Shown piece by piece: positions 22,754 through 33,789 of a stretch of DNA of 64,000 nt. Numbering within the stretch: the stretch's first letter is position 1; the number at the start of each line of letters is the position of its first letter. The notes beneath the pieces are model-generated. The model searched no databases and was not told the DNA's origin. It saw nothing but the letters and a program-made list of their open reading frames with translations. Both the position numbers and the translations under genes were made by a program. This DNA is from Glandiceps talaboti. Lineage: Eukaryota > Hemichordata > Enteropneusta > Spengelidae. The DNA lies in contig NC_135551.1 of assembly GCF_964340395.1 (NCBI RefSeq), positions 29,992,001-30,056,000 of the forward strand, read 5' to 3'.

Positions 22754-23060
22754 GACTCTCTCACACAGTCCTCGAAGCTTCGCTTAAATAGCTAAAACTT
22801 AGGTTGTTTTGTATGTACCTACTGCATAATTGTACTCGTATACTAGTATCCCAGTTACCCTGTACTGTCTGCCCTCATTGATCACATAGGGCTAACCAAC
22901 ATCAACAAAAGGTATTAGCCCTATGTAATTGATGAGGACACACAATACAGGCATACTGGGATAGTAGTAAACGAGTACAATTATGCAGTAGATAACGATA
23001 CATACAAAACAGCCCAAGTTTTAGCTGTTTATGTGAAGTTCCAAGGACTGTGAGAGAGTC
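22754..23060. mobile_element. 307-bp fold-back element with 12-13-bp flanking duplication
   Basis: Long inverted arms: GACTCTCTCACACAGTCCTC at the left and GAAGTTCCAAGGACTG then TGAGAGAGTC at the right. Inner arms include GTACTCGTATACTAGTATCCC versus a complement-like GGGATAGTAGTAAACGAGTAC. The element is flanked by ACATCATTTCTTA (left) and ACATCATTTCTCA (right), a likely target duplication with one change. No ORF. Confidence 0.8.
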
Positions 23061-23435
23061 ACATCATTTCTCAGACATGCTTTCAAACCTGATACAAAGG
23101 TGACATGATATAAGACATAGGCACATCATTTTGTTGAATGACATGCAAATTTGAACAAATGACAGCCATATTTGTAGTTAAAAAGCAACATTTACAGCAT
23201 AACTCAAAAACTGTATACAGTGTATTTGAAAATTGTAATCAGATAATAGGGTGGGGTATGTGTCTTTGTCTTGTTTCTGTTGCTTGTACTGAAGAACATC
23301 CATACATATTGTTTAAAACTAAATGTCTAATAAAAAATATTAAACAAAGTTATTACAGCAGCAACAGAGGATTTATTTACTAAGCTATTTTTACATGTCA
23401 TACAGTCTTGTTTTTCCTTGTTATATTTGTCGTTT

Positions 23436-23444
23436 TTGTTGTTG

Positions 23445-23476
<32 letters not shown>

Positions 23477-23477
23477 G
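23436..23477. repeat. (TTG)n/(GTG)n microsatellite
   Basis: GTT units pass into GGT units in the interval between akirin and the next gene. Confidence 0.9.
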
Positions 23478-23649
23478 ATGTTGTTTTATCGTGTTGGACT
23501 TTTGTTCCAACAAGACTAGCAGTCACAATACTTTCATGTTATTAGTATTAGTATTGTAAATTTCAAGTGGCTAGATGATACAGGTGAAGAAAGATTAAAT
23601 TCAATCATATTAGAAAACAACACATTCGCAATTTTAAAAGAAACAAATG

Positions 23650-23655
23650 TTTATT
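23650..23655 (-). promoter_or_regulatory. Polyadenylation signal candidate for the large minus-strand gene
   Basis: AATAAA on the minus strand about 145 bases after the stop codon at 23,798, the first canonical signal downstream. Confidence 0.5.
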
Positions 23656-23797
23656 TACATGCAAAACAACATAAAAATGTATATTTAAAGTTTTTTAAAA
23701 AAGACTTAATATGAGAGTCCAATCATATGCTGGAACTGAAAAATCAAAATTAGTATGGGTAGGTCGTGACGTAACTAGCTATCTCAATTGATGCATA

Positions 23798-26720
23798 TTA
23801 CCCTCGTCTAAAATGATAAAAAAAACTGACAATCAAGTTCAAGATTAAAATGCATAATAACATATCTAATAGAAATGCATTCATTCTCTTTAACCTTGAT
23901 CTGTTTTGTCCTTTGTTTCTCGTCGCTAAGTTTATTGGGGGAATCATTCGTACTGTTTGAATATCAGAAAGCATGTACACGTCACGTTCTGATATACCAT
24001 TACTTGACATACACGTTTTCCTTCTGTCAACTCCAGTACTTGGCATACACGTTTTCCTTCTGTCAACTCCATTTCTTTGCGTGCAAACATTCCTTCTGCC
24101 AACTCCATTACTTGACATACACGTATTGCTTCTGCCAACTCCACTACTTGGCGTACACGTTTTCCTTCTTTCAACTCCATTACTTGGCGTACACGTATTG
24201 ATTCTGTCAACCCCATTACTTGGCGTACACGTATTGCTTTTCTCAACTTCATTACTTGGTGTACACGTATTGATTCTGTCAACCCCATTACTTGGCGTAC
24301 ACGTATTGCTTTTCTCAACTCCATCACTTGGCGTACACATTTTGCTTTTCTCAACTTCATTAATACTTGGCGTACACGTATTCATTATGCTAACTGAGTC
24401 ATGTTTACTCATTCTAGAGTATAGGAGCGTTTCTTTTGGTAAAAGACATTCTCTTTCTTGAAAAGTATCACATATGGTCCCCTGATCACCTTCAATACCG
24501 GTATTGTCAACGAATGTATTCCTAGTCTCTAGGGGAATATCAATGTTGACGGCTTGAATACAGTTGTCCGTAGTAGGCACCAACTGTGCATTTTTCGTAC
24601 GGAGTCTTGTTTCAGTCAGCCGTAATGCTCGGCTTTGTCTGTTGAAATTCGTGATAGACTCATTGAAGCAAGCAGGAAGAGTAAGCTCACTGTACTTGTT
24701 CCCATTCGGATTCAATCTATTACCAAGAGCAACTGGTAAATTCACACCGATTTGAGAACGACCATTGTTGAAGAATAACAGTCTGTTGACATGTTCAGAT
24801 GTCGGTATCAAGACCTTGATATCAGTGCTCTCGGAAGTACCAACCGTCTCAAGAATTGGTCGGGAATACAACTGGCAAAGTTCTTGATATCTTTGAAGAG
24901 ACGATCTCCAGGTGTGCCTTTGCCTTTGGAAAGAATAAAGGAATACAAGGATAACTCATCTACTACATACAGATTCAATACTTTCTCTTGCGTTTGTTTC
25001 TTTTTTTTCAAATTAAAATTGATAAATTAGTCATTTTTTTAATTTTCATGAATTTTGAACATCGAAGTTGCGAATTTAGGTAACTAAAGGCGCATTTGGT
25101 GCTCAAAATTCACAAAAGTTAAAGAATATCTTTCAATAGTTACACAACCTGTATCAATTTCAATATTAAGAATTGTAATAAAAATAAAACGCACACACTC
25201 AAATATGTTGACAATCTAACCCACACCTTGTACCTAATGCTGATAGTTGATTCATGTTGGTTTTGAGAGACAGCTTCAAGCTGATCTATTTAAATTCTGA
25301 TCATCTAATTTAACAGTTTAAAATATTCAATGTCAACGTTGTGTGAACGACTGTGCATAAACATTTATGAGTCTAAGTAAACTAGTTTGGAAACGAGTAC
25401 ATTTTATACCCGATGCTACTACATTTGTAATACTAATAATGATATCCATTACAAACACATCCACTCTCTTTAAGACATTGCAGCAAAACAAGCTATAGGA
25501 AGCCTTTAGTATTTACAGGGGGAGGACCGGAGGAAATCACACATGGTCTGTTAAGTAAAATATGACCCTCCCCCATTCTCCATTTGTAAAATGTGACACC
25601 CCCCCCCAATTCCTCCGGCCCTCCCCCTGTAAATACTGAAGGCTCCCTTAGTGGCCAAACTATCTACTTTGATAGATTGCTACTTGCAAATTTCTAAGTT
25701 CTTTTTACCTTGTCTTTATGAATCCACCTAATCCACTCTGCACATTTGGTTGGTTTTGTTTAGTTAACACATGTCTTGACTGACCACTGCACTGTGACGT
25801 CACATGTACAGGTGGGATGTCACTTTGTCGGTTGTCTAGTTGCCTGAAATCTAGTTGCCCAGATCTCACGGTGCAGCTATTGGTGTCTTTCATGGGTTGA
25901 TATGGCAGAGCCACGGTCGACCTCAAGGATGAAGTTCTCCTCATCGTTCTTGAAGATTGGTCAAAGAGTGGTCTTGGCTTCTTGCTTAGCATTGTAGTTG
26001 TGAGTGTGCGGCATTCCAATGTAGTTAGATTACCATCTTTGAATGTAAGTGATCGATGAACAGATGATGATGTTTGCCTTGAATGCAACTCCATTACTTC
26101 CACCGATGTTACACTGAGATCCTCTGGAAACCCAAAAGTGGATATGAATAACTGTCTTCTGGAAAGTAGGATAAAAACACAAGAATCGATCAGAGATGAC
26201 GCGACTTAAATCTTCCCTCCCTGTCTGTATTCGTGCCCCCTTACTTACTTCTGTCTTGACGCCCACGCCCCCTTCTCCCTCTCAGTCACCTAGAGGGACA
26301 ATATTTAGATAAACCAACCCCAAGAACAGAGCAGTGCATGAACACGGAGTCTCACATTAACACTACACTCCACAACTTCCTACATTAAAATCCTCAAGAC
26401 AGCCTACAACAATCAGCGCTTTTTCCTCATGACATGCCAACAAAATGTTTTGAGTATTACCTGAAACGAGGCATCATATCAAGACCATCAGAGGGTCGAT
26501 GCTGGTAGAGTCTTTGGTGTCCTCTCTGCTCTATTTGTGCAGTCGAATAACATATTACTAATAAAAGTGTCCGACGGAGTTGTGGTGAAATATACCTTTG
26601 TATGGGCATCTCTCTCCGAAGTAGTATAGCCTTGTACAACAGAAATGACACACCATTAACACAAAATAATTAAGAATGCAATAATTGGTAAAATATCCCC
26701 TGTCCGTCTATCTATCTATA

Positions 26721-26785
<65 letters not shown>

Positions 26786-26805
26786 GTCCGCCTGCCTGCC
26801 CGCCC

Positions 26806-26900
<95 letters not shown>

Positions 26901-29900
26901 TCCCTCTCTCCCTTTCTCCCTCCTTCCCTCCCTCACTCCATGGCCATGGCTATCTCACCTGTTCGTTGTTGTTCCTTGGTGTGTCTAATGGACATGTTCC
27001 ATTCTTCTTTTCAACATTGAAATTGATTTGGTGATGACCAGTGTCTTCCATAATCTCACTTTCTGCCGTGACGATATCCTGGCGACCATCTGTATTCAGT
27101 TTGCTGGTTTCACTATACATGAAATCTTTTAATATTCTTCCAAGTCTTGACGCTCGTCTAAAGGAGCCAAACATCTCCTTTGCCAGTTCACCAGCACTCT
27201 TTGCTCTATGTACAGACACACCCTCTGTGTCATTTGGTATTTGTTTCACTTCTGCACTTTTCGATCTGTTGAGTTTCGATGCTCTCTTCAAAAATGATTC
27301 CTTGGCATGATTGGCTTTTAGAACTCGGCTTTTCTCTCTTCTGTCAGTCAGTTTGTCTGTTTGTACTGAAATCCTACGTTTCCTCAGCTGTGTATTAGCA
27401 ACTCTGTCTTCCTTGGAGACCGGTTGTACAATAGAATCACTCGTTGATTTATTGATTCTGTCACTTAAAAGTAGACAGTTTGGTTGAGGTATGACATCAC
27501 TGCTTACAGTACCGAGTTCTTTGTAACTTGTCAATTTCTGTGGTGACTCGTGCACTTCTTTACAATTTACATCTCTTGTCACTTCTGGAGCTTGTTTCAC
27601 TGCGTCTGTTTTTGCAAGTATCTTTTGTTCTTCCTCCTGTTGACGTATCGATATTTTGCAACCAGATTTCGTAGATATTGGTAAGTTTTGACTTTTAATA
27701 CATCTGTCTGCTTTCAACGTTGAACTCTTGTACTTGGCATTTGTATGTTTTACATCATTAGACGCCATGGCTTCAAATTCTTCACACAATGTACGATCAT
27801 CGCTGGCCAACAATGACAGTGTATCTGTATTGTACAATGGCCTTGTTGACTTTGATTCAGTACCCCTGTTGCACGAAGTTGGTTTCTCTGCATCTACATC
27901 TCCTTCAAGCCCAGCTTGATCTTTGACGTCATCATCTTCATGTGGTGAACACACAGGTTTTACCAAGCTTAAAGAAGTATCCAACTTCTTAGGTTTACCT
28001 TCACGTACAGTAAGGTCTGCTACCAGCTTAATGATACTTTGGTATTTGGTAGTGACCATATTTTGTACTTCGTTACTTTTGTTAGTGTCATGAGATTGAC
28101 CACTAACTTCTTGTCCTGTCATGTCTTTGCACTGACTGCCAACATTCCTGTAGCAGACCTCAGTGTTAGTCTCTGAAGCTGTGGTCATGTGTCTTTTGTA
28201 AGGTGTCACACAACTGACCGTGCTACACACTTGCTGAGTATCGACGCCAATTTTGTCTTTCTCTTGCTTCTTTGATGCGTGATTCAGTCTTGATACCAAA
28301 ATCCCATTTGTTATCTTTAAGATATCAACCACATTCTGAAGGTGCTGGGTGTATGCACTTGACTTTTTATCTATGAGTCTGTTATCTATGTTATACACAC
28401 TGGAGTTTGTCTCCATTGCAATCTGTTCTGGAGTCAGTGTCATACTTTGGTTATATACAGATAGAGATGACTGTCCCTGTGTCTTGATGATAGATGGCTG
28501 TGTATCTGTATTTTGCAATGGACTTGCTGACTCAGTACCATTCGTGCATGAACCAGGTTTCTCTGTATTAACATCTCCAAACCCAGTTTGATTTTTGGCT
28601 TCATCATCTGCATGTGGTTTTATCAAGCTGAGGGCAATGTCTGACTTCTTAGGATCTTCTTCACATGAAGTAAGGTCTGGTACCAGCTTATTGGTAGTTT
28701 GGTATGTGGTGATGACCATCTTTTGTACTTCGTTACTTCTGTCAGTGTCAGTGTCAGTGTCATAGGACTGACTACTAATTTCTTCTCCTGTGATGTCTTT
28801 GCACTGACTGCCAACACCCTTGCCACATACCTCAGTGTCAGTCTGTGAAGCAGTGGAGGTCACGTGTCCTTGGTGAGGTGTTTGTGTCAAACAGCTGACC
28901 ATGTCACACATTGCCTGAGTATCTGTAGCTATCACATTTATTGGCTCTGTCTGTGTGCATGCTTCTTTGGTATCTACTCCAATTTTGTCTTTTTCCTTCT
29001 TCTTTGATGCATGCTTCAGTCTTGATGCCAAGATTCCGTTTGTTATCTTCAGGATGTCAACCACATTCTGAAGGTGCTGGGTGTATGCAACTGACCTTTT
29101 CTCTTCGAAGTTTTTATCTGTGTTCTTGGCAATGATGTTTGTCGCCACTGCAATTTTGTCTTGTATCAATACCATATCTGAGTTACATACAGAGTGTCCC
29201 TGAGTTTTGAATATGGACGCAGTTCCATATATATCATTCAATAGCTCAGTGGAAGTATGTGCTGACAATTTTCTTACTTCTTGATGTTCAGTCTCCCTAG
29301 CAGGTTTGTTGTCAGTACCACTGTTTTCTCCATTACTTCCAGTATTCGATTTTAGCAATGTCTGTCCGTTCTCGTGTGCATTTCTCATGTCATCTACTTC
29401 AACTTTTGTTACACCCTCTACACCAAGGGTTTCACATCCTTGCTTAGTTACAACCCATTTACTGTCACCTTCAGCATAAACAGCTGGACTGGTTTCGTTT
29501 AGTGTTGTTGAACTCTTATCTCCGTCTTTACTTGGTTCATTTGGTAGCTCCGTTGCTGGAACATGTTGCTCCTTCTGATCACTACAATTGACTGAACTCG
29601 AGGAACCATCGTCGAAATTTTGAGAGGAGACTCCATGATCAACTACTTGTGGTGGTCGTAAAACCAATTTACCTACTCGGAATGTTTTGAGAATGTCCAC
29701 GTGAGAGGCGATGCTTTCTGGAAGTAGCATCCTTGGTGGGCTGTGGTACAGACTCCTCTGATATCTCGTGAAACTCAATTCATCAGTCTTATTTTCTTGA
29801 TTGTTTTTCCTTAGTTTGACTTTGGTGGCAGCTTCATTTGCAACTGTTGAAAACAAAACTTTCCAAGTCGATTTGTTCTGCAACATGGTGCTCTCAGGAT

Positions 29901-32900
29901 ATTTTGAATAAGGAAAATAGCTTTTCAATTCACTCCTTACAGCAACATTGTGAATAGATCCCGACGGCACAGCAACAATTTTGGTTTTACCCGGACTACT
30001 CATCCTCGATTCTTTATGAGTTTCAATGATTGGATCAGGGCATACATTTTTTGGCTGTGTTCTTATTTTCAAAATGGCAGGAGATCCTTTATACTGGACT
30101 TGTTGAATATATTTTCTTCCCATTTCACTATATTTATTGTACTTCACTTTCTCCCTTCTTGAGTTGACTCTGTTTCGAACAGGAACTAAATTGTGTCGAT
30201 CAATTGGATACTCTTGGTACATGTATCTTGGTAATGGAGACACTATAACACGTTTCTCAATATCAGCAGCAAAGACGACACGTTTTTGACAAGACACAGT
30301 TGCTGATTTTCGGTCTAACTTAGACCTTTTCTTCTTTAGAATAGACTTCAACTTCGGAGATTTAATTCTCAAAGTTAGTTTTGTACTTTCATTTACATCA
30401 GCCTCTGATTTATGGCCCTGGATAGTGACACTGTCAGATAGGACACATTGTCCAGCTTCCTGGCTTAGGTCGTATCCAAAATGATTGGTTTCAAATGACT
30501 CCCTGTTATTGGTCAGTAGTTGTGCATTTTTTGATTTAACATCTTCTTTTACTGTTTCTGCATAAGTAGTGTTACTGTTTACTGTACCCTTATATGGTGA
30601 TGGTGTGGTAAGCGTCTGTGCACTACTTTCGATGACAGGCTGTTGACGATGGCCATTTTCATTTAGTCCAATCTGACTAAATGGTGGTGAGTGAACAGTG
30701 GATGACGGTGATGATAGGACGGGCTCTCTGTTTTGGTGCGTCTGTTTTTTATTGGATGGTTCTGTCCACAGTTGTGATAGTGGTTTACGTTGGACAGATG
30801 CTACCGGTGCGTGGCCACCCTGGTAGGATGATGTTTTCCACAGCTTTGAAATTGGTATACCGTTACGTGCGTGTAGTTTTGAAGTGGCATCCTTGATTGG
30901 TTGTGATGAACTCAAAGAGGGTGGCTCTACTATGGATGACAAGACATTGGTTTTGATAGGTGATATATTCCTGATAGAGGATTGTTGCTCACTATCAGAG
31001 GTGGTATTTTGTGTTTGCCCATGTGTCGCAGGTTGGGACACAGGTTTTTCACTTGTAGTGGTTTGTTTTAGTTCCATAGACAGTTTGTTGTCATTTTCCA
31101 TTGCTTCCACGCACTTCGTTGGATGTGACGGAGTGTCCTGGTGTTGTATCTCATCATGCTTAGGTGTTGGCGGTAAAGACACTATGGATGTAGTTGGTTG
31201 ACTCTGTGTGATTGAAGGTTCGCTTTTGTTGCTTTGCTTCTTTGTATCCAGACAGATTTTTGTTGGTGCTGGTTCATCAACTGACGATGGCGATATCTTC
31301 ACAGTCATAGACTCGCTGTTGCTTGTGGTCGACTTCACTGTTGGTGTTGTTGTCTGCGTACATTGTAATACAGTAAGCCTGGTTGGTACGCATGAACCTG
31401 CTGTCTTAGGTTGTTCACAGCCACTATTTTCTTTGTCTTTGGGTGCACAGGTTAGTTGGCTTATTGAAGGCGAATCATGCAACTGCTCTGCTTTCACAAT
31501 GAAGTCGCCAGATTGCTTTGATGTCTGGTCAGGTTTGACCACTGATAGATGGTGGTCACCATGATCAACTGGTGTGGGTAGTCCTTGCAATGGTGTTGGT
31601 GGCAAAAGAACAACTGATGACACTGATATTTGGTTCAGTAAGGAGATTTGTGGCTGCAATGTTGGTGATGTTGTTCGCATTGGTGGATTTGCCAACATTG
31701 ACGAGTTTGATAGGGTTGATGGGTGTAGTGATGGCGTAATCGGTGGAGATGGTGGTAACAGTGTAGGTTGTATCTTACCGTCACAATTCAGTCGTGGATA
31801 CGATGCTGAGGTAAACAGGTTCAGGTCTGACGTCACCAGTGATGATACTTGGGGTGCTGATGCTGACAGTCTAAGTTGTATATTTTGTGTTTTCATTGTG
31901 GAATTTGACACAAATAACTCCTCTATCATCGGTTTTGTACTGACGTTTCCAGAAACTGGGTCACGTAGACCTCGGCTTTTCTCCGACTGACTCCCACTTT
32001 TTTGTTCTTCCATTGATTGACATTCTTTGGACTCCCAGTACTCTGATTGTATGTTAATGTCATTTTCGGGTAAACCACGCTCCATGGTACTCGCATAAGA
32101 TGGTGCATTATCTGTCGATGATATCTTCCGTAGAAGTGTTTGTACAGTGTTTGTAAAGACATCTTTCTTTCCTACCTCCACATGTGTGTACTCTACCTGT
32201 GGTGCTACTTGTCTCTCCTCCGTAGCTTTCTTCTCTCCTACTTGGATTGAAACCCTTCTCTTTCTACATACACTTCCTTCTGAGAAATATAAACAGGAGA
32301 AAGAAGAGAATCCATTTTTTCAGTGATTATTGTTTAATATTTACCGAAATACCCATCAACAGTTTTGTTTGACTGAAAGATCAACCGTTGTGGGAGTTGA
32401 GCTCTAAGCGGTCGCTACAAGTGATGTATTTTACAAAATTTGTAGTCTTGTCTAATATTTAGAAATTTGGCCAAAATAATTTGCATAGATCATCATCATT
32501 GAGGAGATCTAGAACTGTATCTCTCTGTAAATCTACACCATATATGTTTGAAATATAATGTTTGACATGTTATTTACTTTCCCAGTTCCGTACAAACTAA
32601 AATTGAAAATCTTTGACGCGCCAGTAAAATATGCATCCTGGTCCTAAACGTCTATGAGACCATTTGACAACCTTTTGTTATATCGCTTCATCACTCCCTC
32701 TACTCTCAAAAATATTATATTTTTGTTTTTCTGTTTTATGGACTAACCGTGTAACCGACGTCTGTTCTTTGGAAAAGAAACGTTGATAGTTGTATTTCAA
32801 GTTCTTCCATATATGTTAATAAATGCAAGAATGTAAAAGTTGTTGATAACAATAAAGCACAGAAATACTCCCTATTATTTTTTTAATGACAAAACAATAT

Positions 32901-33586
32901 AAACAATTTGTCTATAGGACAGTAAACTATATTTACTTTTGGAACAGAGTTAGAAACGAACACGACGTTTCGATTCGTCTACTGCGAACCTTGATAAGTT
33001 TATATTTCACTCCGAAATTGTCGTTTTCAATGTACTGTTCCAAAAATATATTTTACTGCCCTTTCGATTCATCGAACAGTGGACAGTATACACTCCAATA
33101 GATGTCTTCGACTACCTTACCTCGAAATCACGTATCCCCAGATCATGGTCACTATGTGTAAAACCTTAGTATTTAACTATTCATTTACCAATTGAAAACT
33201 GGATGTACGAGGTAACAAGTAAATATAAAATTCAAACAGTTTTTATATGACTACTACTACGACGAAACAAGTTAAGTATAGCGTTATATCATCACACGTG
33301 TCTCTTTTCAATTGTAGTCGATAAAAGATACCAAATTTCCAATTAGATGCTATATATTACAATGTAACAGTTCATGGCAAACCAACGTGCATATTATTTT
33401 CAACCGTCCTCGTGTACTTAGATATCTCGTATAGCACTGTGCAGCCAGAAGATTCCTTGTTGCTACGTGACGAGGTCCGTCAACGCTATGATAAATCAGA
33501 CACTATTTGCATGTACATTATATTATTTGCGCTTTGCAAACTTAAAAACGCGTTGACATACAAAATGGTAAAGGCTTACCTAACAT
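23798..33586 (-). CDS. Large uncharacterised protein with PP1-docking motifs and C-terminal membrane anchor (about 2,357 aa)
   Basis: Family not recognised. Exons on minus: 33586-33580 (coding part ATGTTAG), 32279-26959, 26630-26461, 26158-25709 and 24923-23798. All borders are GT-AG and the phases chain exactly (7,074 nt). Exon 2 alone encodes 1,773 codons. Visible features: a Ser/Thr-rich, probably disordered body; a SILK motif at about 648-651 and RVVF at about 669-672, the usual order of PP1 docking motifs; two tandem copies of a roughly 250-aa block that starts [20 protein letters not shown]; repeated TQTE/SQTDTE and Lys/Arg-rich patches; in the last exon a 12-residue repeat ([12 protein letters not shown] type, about 11 copies); and a hydrophobic stretch near 2332-2354 ([16 protein letters not shown]) followed by FRRG at the very end, a tail-anchor arrangement. 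The first exon is the weakest part: it rests on a strong donor, correct phase and an A at -3. Possible role, inferred only: tethering PP1 to an endomembrane. Confidence 0.8.
23973..24395 (-). repeat. 36-bp coding repeat in last exon of the large gene
   Basis: About eleven 36-bp units encode 12-residue repeats of the type CTPSNGV plus a variable five (DRINT, EKSNT, ERRKT, GRSNT). Units alternate between two tail types in the middle of the array. The frame is preserved through all units, and substitutions are denser toward the C-terminal end. Confidence 0.9.
25498..25648. mobile_element. Fold-back element in intron 4 of the large gene
   Basis: Left arm GGAAGCCTTTAGTATTTACA then GGGGGAGGACCGGAGGAAAT; right arm ATTTCCTCCGG-like AATTCCTCCGGCCCTCCCCC then TGTAAATACTGAAGGCTCCC. 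The arms are nearly perfect over about 45 bases. A related half-arm (CCGGCCCTCCCC...GAAGGCTCCCT) is seen at about 15,092-15,119. Confidence 0.75.
26707..26786. repeat. (TATC)n microsatellite
   Basis: About 18 TATC/TCTA units in the intron after exon 2 of the large gene. Confidence 0.95.
26805..26895. repeat. (TC)n microsatellite
   Basis: About 45 TC units, ending about 65 bases from the exon 2 donor (26,958). On the transcript strand it is a purine (GA) tract just inside the intron. Confidence 0.95.
32280..33579 (-). other. Intron 1 of the large gene
   Basis: 1.3 kb, GT-AG, AT-rich. The acceptor TTATATTTCTCAG is good and the donor GTTAG/GTAAGC is strong. No other feature recognised. Confidence 0.6.
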
Positions 33587-33718
33587 ATTCTGGTATAGGT
33601 CGGAATCCAAATTATTGTTGTATAGAGTAAACTTGCTAATAAATCGCAACGATTCTACGACGACACGGCGTTGTTGGCTTTGCGACAGCAAAATATTCGA
33701 CAGAATGCTCCATCATAA

Positions 33719-33726
33719 TCACGTGA
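33719..33726. promoter_or_regulatory. Palindromic E-box TCACGTGA upstream of the large gene
   Basis: An 8-bp palindrome about 135 bases upstream of the proposed start codon of the minus-strand gene. It fits bHLH-zip (USF/MITF/TFE-type) sites. Binding is not shown. Confidence 0.4.
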
Positions 33727-33789
33727 CTTTCTGATCTCGACATTCGAATATCGCGATAAGATGGTGAATGGAATGTACGAATATTATCC

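Noticed and set aside
23875-24461. Plus-strand and alternate-frame ORFs of 108-162 aa
   Set aside because: Shadows of the coding 36-bp repeat in the last exon of the large minus-strand gene, which alone has splice support and a sensible stop.
30681-31990. Several plus-strand ORFs of 70-138 aa
   Set aside because: Antisense shadows of the 5.3-kb exon on the minus strand.
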